Positions 1-7,959 of a DNA stretch of 64,000 bases are shown in pieces. The stretch lies in assembly GCA_965243755.1 (NCBI GenBank), contig CBDEVW010000003.1, forward strand, positions 868,001-932,000, read 5' to 3'. The position numbers and the translations under genes were made by a program. Source of the DNA: JANSWY01 sp965243755. Lineage in GTDB: Bacteria > Bacteroidota > Bacteroidia > Cytophagales > Cyclobacteriaceae. Under the pieces are notes generated by a model. It was not told where the DNA came from, did no database searches, and saw nothing but the letters and a program-made list of their open reading frames with translations. Numbering within the stretch: the first letter of the stretch is position 1; each line of letters opens with the position of its first letter.

Positions 1-962
1 GATATATCAGCAGTGATATCACCTACAGCAAAAATATTGGGCACACTGGTTTGGGTGTCATCATCAATGATTCCACGCTGATCAATTTTAATCCCGACAT
101 CATCACTAAATAAACCTTCGTAATTAGGTACCCTTCCTACTGCCAGCAATGCCTTCTCTACCCGGAATACTTCTTTGCTTCCATCGGTATATTCCAGTGT
201 ATATGCCACTTGTCCGGATTCAACCCGAATATCAATTAATTGGGAGTTTCTGTGGATCAGAACATTCTTTGCTTCCAGGTTCTTTTCAATTACATTAACC
301 ACATCTTCGTCTTCAAAAGGCAAGATCCTGTCCCCTTTATCGATGAGATGCACTTTGGTCATGCCAAAATTGGAAAAAATGGTAGCATACTCACAACCGA
401 TTACCCCTGCTCCCACTATTACGATGCTCTTTGGAAACGCTTCCAGGTCATCGATTCCCTCACTGGTGAATATGATCTTCTCATCTACCGGAATATTGGG
501 TAAAATTCTTGGTCTACTGCCTGTCGCCAAAACAATATAATCCGCCTCGACTTTCTTGATACCTTCACTAGTGGTGATCTCAATATTGTTTTTGCCAGTC
601 ACCTTAGCATAGCCGTTGATATAAGTGAATAGCTCATTTCCAGTACCCAGGTTGATGTTATGCATGTGATGCTCCAGTAGGTCGACCCGTTCATTGATGG
701 CGGTAATTACTTCACTTTTAATTTTCTGGAAACTGAATGGTCGCTTGGAGATATCAAATGCATCTCCATTCTTTCTCAACATGTAGGCTTCCCTGGATAT
801 CTCCCACCAGGTTTTACTGGAAAGGGCTCCATGATGCAATCCTGCACCACCCAATTGTTTTTTTTCGATGAGTAAGACCTTCTTTTTGAAGTCAACAGCT
901 CTCATAGCTGCAGCATAGCCTGATGGACCTGCGCCAATGACACAAATATCAAATTTTTCCAT
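1..962 (-). CDS. FAD/NAD(P)-dependent disulfide-reductase-fold oxidoreductase lacking redox cysteines (C-terminus off window)
   Basis: The frame opens with ATG at 962 and is still open at base 1, so about 320 residues are seen and the dimerisation end is missing. Residues 5-15 are an FAD-binding GxGxxG motif (VIGAGPSGYAA), and a second Rossmann motif (IVIVGAGVIGCEYA) lies near residue 180. Both match the lipoamide dehydrogenase / soluble transhydrogenase (SthA) fold. At residues 38-50, where lipoamide dehydrogenases carry the CxxxxC redox pair, the protein reads GGAGLHHGALSSK, so both cysteines are absent. Dithiol oxidoreduction is therefore unlikely; direct NAD(P)H-to-flavin hydride transfer, as in SthA, is an inference. 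It lies 147 bp downstream of hisIE on the same strand and is probably a separate unit. The exact substrate is unknown. Confidence 0.85.
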   Translation of the reverse strand, partial: MEKFDICVIGAGPSGYAAAMRAVDFKKKVLLIEKKQLGGAGLHHGALSSKTWWEISREAYMLRKNGDAFDISKRPFSFQKIKSEVITAINERVDLLEHHMHNINLGTGNELFTYINGYAKVTGKNNIEITTSEGIKKVEADYIVLATGSRPRILPNIPVDEKIIFTSEGIDDLEAFPKSIVIVGAGVIGCEYATIFSNFGMTKVHLIDKGDRILPFEDEDVVNVIEKNLEAKNVLIHRNSQLIDIRVESGQVAYTLEYTDGSKEVFRVEKALLAVGRVPNYEGLFSDDVGIKIDQRGIIDDDTQTSVPNIFAVGDITADI

Positions 963-1109
963 CTTCCCCGTTTTTTAGGTAACTGTTTATTTCCCTAATC
1001 TACGTAATTTTCAGCCATTTATCGCAATAACAGGAACAGAACAGCAGTCAAAACCTCTAAAAATCGACGATTTGGCGGCCTTTTAAGATGAAATACCTGA
1101 AATGGCAGA

Positions 1110-1703
1110 TTACTTATGTCTACCCTCCAGAACCTTAGCAATATCGCTCAAGGTATACCCCTTTGCCTCCAACAGGATCATGTAATGGTAGAGTAAGTCT
1201 GCAGCTTCGTTTTCAAAAAGCGCTGCATTATCATCTTTTGCCTCAATCACTACTTCAACAGCCTCCTCTCCTACTTTCTGAGCAATTTTGTTAATACCCT
1301 TTTTAAATAGGGAAGCGGTGTATGATTTTTCTGATGGGTTTTCCTTTCTGTCCCGAATAATGTTGGTAAGGGTATTAAGAAATTGAAGGTCTTTCTTATT
1401 GTCTTCCTTGAAGCAGGTATCAGCACCCGTATGACAGGCCGGCCCTACGGGATTAACAGTAACTAACAAAGTATCCCGATCACAGTCCACTTTGATATCA
1501 ACCAAATTCAGGAAGTTGCCAGAGGTTTCTCCTTTGGTCCATAACCGGTCTTTTGAACGGCTATAGAAGGTAACTTTGCCAGTCTCTCTGGTTTTTGTGA
1601 GAGATGCTTCATTCATATAACCAAGCATCAAAACTTTTCCGGTTTCAGCATCCTGCACAATTGCTGGCACCAAACCATTGCCTTTGTTAAAATCTATGTC
1701 CAT
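1110..1703 (-). CDS. hisIE: Bifunctional phosphoribosyl-AMP cyclohydrolase / phosphoribosyl-ATP pyrophosphatase
   Basis: This 197-residue cytosolic enzyme catalyses steps 2 and 3 of histidine synthesis: PRATP to PRAMP, then ring opening to ProFAR. The N-terminal HisI half (about 1-105) contains the RSKDRLWTKGETSGN segment and the metal-site cysteines in DCDRD, ACHTG and DTCF. The C-terminal HisE half (about 107-197) contains the acidic helix GEEAVEVVIEAKD and the ADLLYHY segment. The I-then-E order is the usual fused arrangement. It is the last gene of the phhA-hisH-hisA-hisF-hisIE run, 4 bp after hisF, so it should be under the same His/Tyr attenuator. Confidence 0.96.
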   Translation of the reverse strand: MDIDFNKGNGLVPAIVQDAETGKVLMLGYMNEASLTKTRETGKVTFYSRSKDRLWTKGETSGNFLNLVDIKVDCDRDTLLVTVNPVGPACHTGADTCFKEDNKKDLQFLNTLTNIIRDRKENPSEKSYTASLFKKGINKIAQKVGEEAVEVVIEAKDDNAALFENEAADLLYHYMILLEAKGYTLSDIAKVLEGRHK

Positions 1704-1707
1704 AAAA

Positions 1708-2463
1708 TTATTGTCTTACCACGATCCCGGCAGAAGCCAGGTCTTTCTTCAAATCTCTTATGTCTACTTCCCTGTAATGAAATATACTGGCAGCTAAAGC
1801 TGCATCCGCTTTCCCATTGGTAAAAGCAGCCTCAAAATGTGCTTTATTACCTCCACCGCCTGACGCAATAATAGGAATATTCACAAGTTCACTAACCATA
1901 GCTGTGAGTTCATCAGCAAAACCATTTTTCGTTCCATCATGATCCATGGATGTCAACAAAATCTCACCAGCACCTCGTTGTTCAACTTCTACTACCCAAT
2001 CCAGGGTTTTAAGTGGTGTAACCTGTCTCCCTCCGTGTGTATGTACAAAATGCTCACCATCAACAAATCTGGTGTCAATGGCAACAACGATACACTGGCT
2101 ACCAAACTCTAGTGCCAATTCATTGATCAGTTCTGGCCTTTTGACTGCAGATGAATTAATCGAAATTTTATCTGCTCCAGCATTTAACAACGCAGATACG
2201 TCCTCCACAGAACTTATGCCTCCTCCAACGGTAAAGGGAATATTGATCCTCTCTGCGACTCTTGTCACCAGATCTACAAGGGTTTTTCTCTTTTCAACTG
2301 TCGCAGTTATGTCCAGAAACACAAGTTCATCAGCCATTTGCTCAGCATAAAGTGCTGCCAGCTCAACCGGATCCCCAGCGTCTTTGAGATTGACAAAATT
2401 TACACCTTTCACGGTGCGCCCGTCTTTAATATCAAGGCATGGTATGATTCTCTTAGTCAGCAT
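1708..2463 (-). CDS. hisF: Imidazole glycerol phosphate synthase, cyclase subunit HisF
   Basis: This is a 251-residue (beta/alpha)8 barrel. It takes ammonia from HisH and PRFAR and makes imidazole glycerol phosphate plus AICAR. The start chosen is the ATG at 2463 (MLTKRIIPCLDIKDG), the canonical HisF N-terminus; the GTG at 2478 would add five residues that the family lacks. The phosphate-binding segments VGGGISS and ASGGGG and the catalytic Asp in LDIKDG are present. The ATG sits inside the last codons of hisA (11-bp overlap), which implies translational coupling of the two paralogous barrels. Confidence 0.97.
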   Translation of the reverse strand: MLTKRIIPCLDIKDGRTVKGVNFVNLKDAGDPVELAALYAEQMADELVFLDITATVEKRKTLVDLVTRVAERINIPFTVGGGISSVEDVSALLNAGADKISINSSAVKRPELINELALEFGSQCIVVAIDTRFVDGEHFVHTHGGRQVTPLKTLDWVVEVEQRGAGEILLTSMDHDGTKNGFADELTAMVSELVNIPIIASGGGGNKAHFEAAFTNGKADAALAASIFHYREVDIRDLKKDLASAGIVVRQ

Positions 2464-3181
2464 AAGCGGCGAATTCACTTAATTCCTTCAATGATATTCT
2501 ATTTTCGTAAATTGCTTTTCCTACAATGGCAGCATCCAAACCATTTTTTTGTAATTCTCTCAGGTCATCTATGCACGATACACCACCACTGGCAACCAAC
2601 TCCAATTTAGTAAACTTCGCCAGTAACTCTTTATACAAATCATGTGATGGTCCCTGCAAAACCCCATCCTTCGAAATATCAGTGCAAATCACCCGGGTTA
2701 TTCCTAATTCCAGGTACTCCTGAATAAACCCGAATACATCAAGATCACTAACTTCCATCCAGCCTCCTGTGGCCACTTTTTTATTGAGTACATCTGCTCC
2801 AAGAATGATCTTTTCAGGTCCATATTGGTCAATCCATTCTTTAAACAATGATTGATTTTTAACAGCAACACTTCCTCCTGTAATCTGCTTTGCACCACTT
2901 TCAAAGGCAATTCTGATGTCTTCATTGGACTGGATACCTCCTCCGAAATCAATGTGCAATGAGGTTCCGTTCGCAATTTTTTCCAACACATCACGGTTAA
3001 TGATCTTTCTTGCTTTTGCACCGTCCAAATCTACCAGATGCAAGTATTGAATTCCAGCATCTTCGAACTGTCTGGCAACTTCCAACGGGTCATTATTGTA
3101 TTCCTTTTTTTGATTGTAATCACCTTTGGTCAGGCGAACACACTTACCATCTATGATGTCTATGGCTGGAATTATTTTCAT
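2453..3181 (-). CDS. hisA: ProFAR isomerase HisA
   Basis: This 242-residue (beta/alpha)8 barrel converts ProFAR to PRFAR, the fourth step of the pathway and the substrate of HisFH. The N-terminus MKIIPAIDIIDGKCVRL carries the catalytic Asp of the AIDIIDGK motif. The second Asp is in the CTDISKDG region, and phosphate loops are visible at FGGGIQS and ASGGVS. It starts one base after the hisH stop and overlaps hisF by 11 bp. The length is normal and nothing is unusual. Confidence 0.97.
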   Translation of the reverse strand: MKIIPAIDIIDGKCVRLTKGDYNQKKEYNNDPLEVARQFEDAGIQYLHLVDLDGAKARKIINRDVLEKIANGTSLHIDFGGGIQSNEDIRIAFESGAKQITGGSVAVKNQSLFKEWIDQYGPEKIILGADVLNKKVATGGWMEVSDLDVFGFIQEYLELGITRVICTDISKDGVLQGPSHDLYKELLAKFTKLELVASGGVSCIDDLRELQKNGLDAAIVGKAIYENRISLKELSEFAAYAD

Positions 3182-3182
3182 A

Positions 3183-3767
3183 TCAAGTCAATTCTATAAA
3201 GTTTTTTAGTATCTGCTGACCGGTGAGACCGCTTTTCTCAGGATGTGCCTGAATGGCATAGTAATTATCCTTATGCAATGCCGCACTAAATCGATTAGCG
3301 TAATCACATGTCGCAATGGTATCCTCGGCAGTTTCTGCGTAATAGCTGTGCACAAAATACAAATAAGAGGATTCATCCACATCTTTAAATAGCGGCCCCT
3401 TTAAATCTGTAATAGTATTCCAACCCATGTGTGGCACTTTTTGGGTAGGGTCAAATTTTTTAACCTCATTATTAAAAACACCAATGCAGGTGGTATCATT
3501 CTCTTCGCTGTGTTTGCACATCAATTGAAGCCCAAGACAAACTCCGAGAAAAGGCTGATGCAGATTTCTGATGACTTCATCAATTTTCTGTTTTCTGATG
3601 TAATTCATCGCAGTACTGGCCTCACCAACGCCTGGGAAGATTACTTTATCAGCTTTCTGCAATTGTTCCGGATCATCTGTTAGAATTGGTTCTATGCCCA
3701 ATCTATTGAGTGCAAAAGTCAGTGACTGCACATTTCCGGCATTGTATTTTATAATTGCTACATCCAT
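3183..3767 (-). CDS. hisH: Imidazole glycerol phosphate synthase, glutaminase subunit HisH
   Basis: This 194-residue class I glutamine amidotransferase supplies ammonia to HisF. The nucleophile Cys lies in the elbow FLGVCLGLQLM (about residue 77). The catalytic His and Glu lie near the C-terminus in QAHPEKSG. The oxyanion-type segment PGVGEA is near residue 46. It follows phhA by 5 bp and precedes hisA by one base. The early pathway genes hisG, hisD, hisC and hisB are not in this window, so the his genes are split in this genome. Confidence 0.97.
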   Translation of the reverse strand: MDVAIIKYNAGNVQSLTFALNRLGIEPILTDDPEQLQKADKVIFPGVGEASTAMNYIRKQKIDEVIRNLHQPFLGVCLGLQLMCKHSEENDTTCIGVFNNEVKKFDPTQKVPHMGWNTITDLKGPLFKDVDESSYLYFVHSYYAETAEDTIATCDYANRFSAALHKDNYYAIQAHPEKSGLTGQQILKNFIELT

Positions 3768-3772
3768 TATTG

Positions 3773-4519
3773 TTATTCCGATATAATCAGTTCGTTTTTA
3801 TGTTCTGCCACCATATTGGCCAATACCGTTTCAATCTCCGGGATGGCATTATACAGTTGCTCATAAGAAGATATCACAAAGTACCTGTCCTGAAAAACGT
3901 CTTTCCTGTAACCTGTCTGAGCAATTTGCTGCACATCAAATTCATGGTGAGGTACTTCATCGCTTAAGCTATATTTAGTTTCTCCTGCTGATGAGAGAAT
4001 GCCAGCTCCATAAATCCTTACTTCGTTATTTTCTCTTATCAGACCAAACTCTACTGTGTACCAGTAAATTCTGGATAGCACTTCAATGGCATAATCATTG
4101 CCGCAATATTGCAACCCGATTTTACTTAAAGCCTCCAGAAAATCGACAAAATGTTGATTTGTTAGAAGGGGTACATGGGCAAATACGTCATGAAACATGT
4201 CAGGCTCCTCCAGGTAATCAAGTTCCTCCATCTTTCTAAGCCAGGTAGTTGCTGGAAATTTCCGGTTGGACATCAACTCGAAAAAAGTGTAATCAGGCAC
4301 TATTCCCGGCACTACCACCAGCTCCCATCCGGTAATTGACCTAAGTAACTCGTTGGTACTCTCAAAATTGGGTATCGCATCAGGAGTAAACCTGATTTTT
4401 TTCAAACCATTCAAATAAGCCTCAGTTGCAGCTTTTGGAAGGTTTACAATTTGCCTTTCAAAAAGTACTTTCCATACCTCCTGATCCTGGGCCGTGTAAT
4501 TTGAATAAATCTGTTTCAT
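3773..4519 (-). CDS. phhA: Aromatic amino acid hydroxylase (phenylalanine 4-monooxygenase type), head gene of the his cluster
   Basis: This 248-residue protein is the length of the bacterial single-domain, pterin-dependent, non-haem iron hydroxylases. The iron ligands are visible as the 2-His-1-Glu set: H110 and H115 in FHDVFAHVP, and E157 in WYTVEFGL. The usual reaction is phenylalanine to tyrosine. ATG 4519 was chosen over a longer frame to 4618, because that extension reads through the terminator hairpin and part of the leader. The gene lies between the attenuator and hisH (5-bp gap). Tyr codons in the leader fit a tyrosine-producing enzyme, His codons fit the genes behind it. A tryptophan-hydroxylating activity cannot be excluded from sequence alone. 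Confidence 0.9.
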   Translation of the reverse strand: MKQIYSNYTAQDQEVWKVLFERQIVNLPKAATEAYLNGLKKIRFTPDAIPNFESTNELLRSITGWELVVVPGIVPDYTFFELMSNRKFPATTWLRKMEELDYLEEPDMFHDVFAHVPLLTNQHFVDFLEALSKIGLQYCGNDYAIEVLSRIYWYTVEFGLIRENNEVRIYGAGILSSAGETKYSLSDEVPHHEFDVQQIAQTGYRKDVFQDRYFVISSYEQLYNAIPEIETVLANMVAEHKNELIISE

Positions 4520-4538
4520 TTTTTGGTTGTATAAAATC

Positions 4539-4573
4539 AAAAAAAAAGCCTGAATCGGTATCAATTCAGGCTT
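4539..4573 (-). terminator. Attenuator terminator of the phhA-his operon
   Basis: On the minus strand a perfect 10-bp stem (4564-4573 pairing with 4546-4555, 8-nt loop) is followed by a run of U at 4547-4539. It lies between the leader peptide stop and the phhA ATG. Its 5' arm (GCCUGAAUUGAU) can alternatively pair with AUCGGUUCGGGC in leader codons 17-22: 12 consecutive pairs, three of them G-U. That makes a mutually exclusive antiterminator. Confidence 0.88.
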
Positions 4574-4601
4574 ATAATCTATGTTGTCTTGTTTTAACGC
4601 A

Positions 4602-4682
4602 TTATACATAATCATCATGCCCGAACCGATGGTCCAAGTAATAGTGATAATAATGATGATATGTATGTACTACGTTGTTCAT
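4602..4682 (-). CDS. His/Tyr-rich attenuation leader peptide
   Basis: This 26-codon frame starts at ATG 4682 and stops with TAA at 4602-4604. Residues 6-15 read HTYHHYYHYY, and the whole peptide holds 6 His and 6 Tyr. Codons 8-11 contain AUCAUCAU, which can pair with AUGAUGAU in codons 22-24 (a 1:2 hairpin). Codons 17-22 form the antiterminator arm against the downstream terminator. This matches ribosome-stalling attenuation: shortage of charged His or Tyr tRNA stalls the ribosome over codons 6-15, frees the antiterminator arm and lets transcription enter phhA-hisHAF-IE. Dual amino acid sensing is inferred from composition and gene order. Confidence 0.85.
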   Translation of the reverse strand: MNNVVHTYHHYYHYYLDHRFGHDDYV

Positions 4683-4739
4683 TTGTTGTTCAATTCCGAA
4701 AGAATTCCCAGCGAAGATAGTTCATGTGAGTTAATAATT

Positions 4740-4776
4740 CAAAACCTAAGCAATTTATCAATCTGTTCTCTCCAAA
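4740..4776 (-). promoter_or_regulatory. Candidate Bacteroidota-type promoter of the phhA-his leader
   Basis: On the minus strand TTTG (4773-4776) lies 24 nt upstream of TAGGTTTTG (4740-4748). The latter is one base longer than the TAnnTTTG consensus. The position, about 60 bp before the leader ATG, is sensible, but the match is imperfect and the spacing slightly long. Confidence 0.25.
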
Positions 4777-4881
4777 ATGGTTCACCGTCATAAATTTGGC
4801 CAGCTGACATGAAGCGAAATATTATTTTATCATGACAAATTATTCAGACTTTTTTTATTATATTTAGATACATTACTTCAC

Positions 4882-4915
4882 AAGAATATCTTATTGATCA
4901 GCTATGGATATTCTT
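4882..4915. terminator. Stem-loop between aroF and the phhA-his leader
   Basis: A perfect 9-bp inverted repeat (AAGAATATC at 4882-4890, GATATTCTT at 4907-4915) with a 16-nt loop lies just beyond the DAHP synthase stop. The T-run (4914-4921) is on the plus-strand side, so read from the minus-strand operon the hairpin is preceded by A and not followed by U. It probably marks the end of the trp operon, but it is not a canonical intrinsic terminator in that direction. Confidence 0.5.
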
Positions 4916-4925
4916 TTTTTTGTGC

Positions 4926-5936
4926 CTACTTTTTACTTCTCCAGGCCACCAACTCTTTCGTTTTCCTGATCAATTTGGATGACTCAATGAAATCAAGTGT
5001 TTGCTGTCCATCAGAAAATGCTTCTTCAGGTTTACAGTGCGTTTCATAAATGATTCCATCCGCGCCTGCAACCACCGAAGCTAATGCTACCGGTTCTACA
5101 TGATCTCTCAGTCCTATTCCATGGGATGGGTCTGCAATTACAGGTAAGTGTGACTTCTCCTTTAATATTGGAATGGCATTGATATCAAAGGTATTTCTAC
5201 TTGCTCTCACGAAGGTCCTGATACCTCTTTCACACAACAAAAGGTTTTCATTGCCTCCTGAAAAGACATATTCTGCACTCTGCAAGAGCTCATCAATCGT
5301 TCCTGAAATCCCTCGTTTGATCATTACTGGTTTATCCACTTTTCCAAGCTCATCCAGAAGATTAAAGTTTTGTGTATTTCTAGCTCCGACCTGATAGATG
5401 TCCACATAATCATACATTTCCTCAATCTGAGATACCTGCATCACTTCAGTAATGATCTTTATACCAGCCTCCCGTGCGGCTTTGTACCAGGTTTTTAATC
5501 CCTCGAGACCAATTCCTCTGAATGAATAAGGTGAGCTCCTTGGCTTAAAAACACCTCCACGCATGATGGTGATGCCATTTTCTTTCAAATGTGCGATGGT
5601 TTCATTGATATTGTCTTCACCTTCAATAGAACATGGGCCTGCCATGATCTGAAAGTGTCCATTTCCTATTTTGATCCCATCGCCCAGATCGATTTCAGTT
5701 TCGTGGACTTTCCATTTTTTTGAAACCAGTTTAAAATCGTCTGAAACAATATGTATGTCCTTAATACCGTCTAGCGTTCCAATTTGGCGAATGTCAAAAT
5801 CGTTTTTACCGATACCAATGACATAATTTCCTTTCTGTGTATTAACTTCTTTGGTTTTGTACTTCAGGGACTGAACTACATCGATTATTTCCGATCGTTC
5901 CGTGTCGGAAATACCTGGGTTTAGTTGTATTATCAT
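4926..5936 (-). CDS. aroF: 3-deoxy-7-phosphoheptulonate (DAHP) synthase, AroA type I-beta
   Basis: This 336-residue enzyme condenses PEP and erythrose 4-phosphate in the first step of the shikimate pathway. The N-terminal ~70 residues are a small FL/ferredoxin-like domain as in Thermotoga-type I-beta enzymes, followed by the TIM barrel. The metal-site Cys is in MAGPCSIEG (residues 98-106). KPRSSPYSFRG, the MIKRG strand and DPSHGIG are conserved active-site segments. It is the last gene of the trp operon, 24 bp after trpA, so supply of the common aromatic precursor is transcribed with tryptophan synthesis. The protein has no chorismate mutase domain. Confidence 0.95.
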   Translation of the reverse strand: MIIQLNPGISDTERSEIIDVVQSLKYKTKEVNTQKGNYVIGIGKNDFDIRQIGTLDGIKDIHIVSDDFKLVSKKWKVHETEIDLGDGIKIGNGHFQIMAGPCSIEGEDNINETIAHLKENGITIMRGGVFKPRSSPYSFRGIGLEGLKTWYKAAREAGIKIITEVMQVSQIEEMYDYVDIYQVGARNTQNFNLLDELGKVDKPVMIKRGISGTIDELLQSAEYVFSGGNENLLLCERGIRTFVRASRNTFDINAIPILKEKSHLPVIADPSHGIGLRDHVEPVALASVVAGADGIIYETHCKPEEAFSDGQQTLDFIESSKLIRKTKELVAWRSKK

Positions 5937-5960
5937 ATTTGCGCGCGTATTAGTTTAAAA

Positions 5961-6761
5961 TCAACCATTAATTCCTTTAATCTCATGTATAAACCTGGTG
6001 ATGTCACCATTCAGATCATTGGAGTCCTTTAACAAATTAATAAATGCACTTCCAATGATTGCTCCATCAGCATACTCACAGGCCTTGAGAAATGTTGCTC
6101 GGTTACTGATCCCAAATCCAATCAGGCGCGGGTTCTTAAGGTTCAAACTGTTAATTCGCTTGAAATAGTCCACCTGATCCTGGCTAATTCCCTTTTTTGC
6201 TCCAGTTATACTGGCAGATGATACCATGTAAATGAAGCCGGCGCTATTTTCATCAATTTCCTTGATTCTCGCCTCAGATGTCTGTGGCGTAATAAGAAAT
6301 ATATTGTATAAACCGTAAGAATCAAAGATTTGTTTGAAGTTATTCAGGTAGTCATGCATAGGTAAATCAGGCAAAATCAAGCCATCAATTCCTATTTCCT
6401 GACACTTCTTACAGAAAGCTTCAATTCCATACTGAATTACCGGATTCAGATATCCCATTAAAACGATAGGAACATCCACTTGGTTCCGAATACCACCTAA
6501 CTGACTGAATAACAGAGATATAGTCATTCCATTTTCCAGGGCCTGCATGTTGCTGTCCTGTATAGTTGGTCCGTCCGCAACCGGGTCCGAAAACGGCATT
6601 CCAATCTCTATAATGTCAGCACCGGCAGATGCTAAAGACTTGAGTATTTCTGCCGTATCGTCCAGCTTTGGGTAACCTGCGGTAAAGTATACATTCAGTA
6701 ACTCTCCCGAATTCTCCTCAAAAACCTGATCAATTCTATTCTTTTCTAAAGTCATTGTCAT
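5961..6761 (-). CDS. trpA: Tryptophan synthase alpha chain
   Basis: This 266-residue TIM barrel cleaves indole-3-glycerol phosphate to indole and glyceraldehyde 3-phosphate within the alpha2beta2 complex. The catalytic Glu is in DIIEIGMPFSDPVADGP, and the second catalytic Asp is in the GLILPDLP strand. The phosphate loop is at GFGIS. ATG 6761 follows the trpB stop by 4 bp. The frame continues upstream to 6842, but that part lies inside trpB and resembles no TrpA N-terminus. Confidence 0.96.
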   Translation of the reverse strand: MTMTLEKNRIDQVFEENSGELLNVYFTAGYPKLDDTAEILKSLASAGADIIEIGMPFSDPVADGPTIQDSNMQALENGMTISLLFSQLGGIRNQVDVPIVLMGYLNPVIQYGIEAFCKKCQEIGIDGLILPDLPMHDYLNNFKQIFDSYGLYNIFLITPQTSEARIKEIDENSAGFIYMVSSASITGAKKGISQDQVDYFKRINSLNLKNPRLIGFGISNRATFLKACEYADGAIIGSAFINLLKDSNDLNGDITRFIHEIKGING

Positions 6762-6765
6762 TGGC

Positions 6766-7959
6766 TTAATATTTTCCCCATTTGATATAAGTTTCCAGAT
6801 CTTTATCTCCTCTTCCGGAAAGATTGAGCACAACGGTATCACTTGTTTTTAGTGACATTTTTGATAGTGCAGCAAAAGCATGGGCGCTTTCGATGGCTGG
6901 TATAATTCCTTCCAGGCGGCTCAACTCCAACCCTGCTTTCATTGCTTCTTCATCCGTTACACTCATGAAGGTTCCTCTACCACAGTCAAACAAGTGGGCA
7001 TGGATGGGACCTATTCCAGGGTAATCAAGTCCTGCAGAGATGGAATATGGCTCCACCACCTGACCATCTTCTGTTTGCATTAAAATGGTTTTACTCCCAT
7101 GCAGCACACCTTCTTTACCCAATTGTGTGGTAGCTGCAGATTGACCGGTATCATTTCCCAATCCTGCTGCTTCTACAGCAACTAAATTTACTTTTTCATT
7201 ATCCAGATAATGATAGAATGCTCCAGCAGCATTGCTGCCACCTCCCACACAAGCAATTACATAATCAGGATCTTCTTTGCCGGTATGTTCCTTAAGTTGC
7301 CATTTCATCTCCTCACTAATGACAGATTGAAACCTGGCAATCATATCCGGGTATGGATGTGGTCCTACTACAGAACCTATGATGTAATGTGTATCAACCG
7401 GATTATTGATCCAGTGTCTCAAAGCCTCGTTAGTCGCATCTTTTAGTGTTCGGCTACCGCTTTTTGCAGCCCTTACCTCAGCACCGAGAATCCTCATACG
7501 TTCTACATTAGGCTTCTGGCGCTCCATGTCAACTTCTCCCATATACACAATGCAGGGAAGCCCCATCAGCGCGCAGACAGTGGCAGTTGCCACACCATGT
7601 TGGCCAGCACCCGTCTCTGCGATAATTTGTTTTTTATTCAGCTTTTTAGCTAAAATGATTTGTCCGATGGTGTTATTGACTTTGTGTGCCCCGGTGTGAC
7701 ATAAATCTTCCCGTTTGAGATAGATTTGTGCGCCGTATTGTGCAGAAAGTCTTTCTGCAAAGTATAAGGGAGTTGGTCTACCAACATAATGCTTTAGTAA
7801 ATCATTAAACTGCACTTGGAAACCTTCGTCATTGATAATTTGTAGATAATTGTCACGAAGTTCCTCCACATTGGGGTAAAGCATTTCAGGAATGTAAGCA
7901 CCTCCAAACTTCCCGTAATAACCATGGTCATCAACTTTAAACTTCTCTAATGTCTTCAT
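6766..7959 (-). CDS. trpB: Tryptophan synthase beta chain (TrpB1 type)
   Basis: This 397-residue PLP enzyme joins indole and serine to tryptophan. The PLP lysine lies in HTGAHKVNN, and the phosphate-binding loop is GGGSNA. GRPTPL and KREDLCHTGAHK are hallmarks of the standard TrpB1 that partners TrpA. The ATG directly abuts the trpF TAG stop. Length and motifs are ordinary. Confidence 0.98.
   Translation of the reverse strand: MKTLEKFKVDDHGYYGKFGGAYIPEMLYPNVEELRDNYLQIINDEGFQVQFNDLLKHYVGRPTPLYFAERLSAQYGAQIYLKREDLCHTGAHKVNNTIGQIILAKKLNKKQIIAETGAGQHGVATATVCALMGLPCIVYMGEVDMERQKPNVERMRILGAEVRAAKSGSRTLKDATNEALRHWINNPVDTHYIIGSVVGPHPYPDMIARFQSVISEEMKWQLKEHTGKEDPDYVIACVGGGSNAAGAFYHYLDNEKVNLVAVEAAGLGNDTGQSAATTQLGKEGVLHGSKTILMQTEDGQVVEPYSISAGLDYPGIGPIHAHLFDCGRGTFMSVTDEEAMKAGLELSRLEGIIPAIESAHAFAALSKMSLKTSDTVVLNLSGRGDKDLETYIKWGKY

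Noticed and set aside
4520..4618. N-terminal extension of phhA by 33 residues
   Set aside because: It reads through the attenuator terminator and the end of the leader region and does not resemble the family.
4581..4793. Plus-strand open frame opposite the His/Tyr leader
   Set aside because: Its Met/Ile/Val-rich sequence is the complement of His/Tyr codons; the minus-strand leader explains it.
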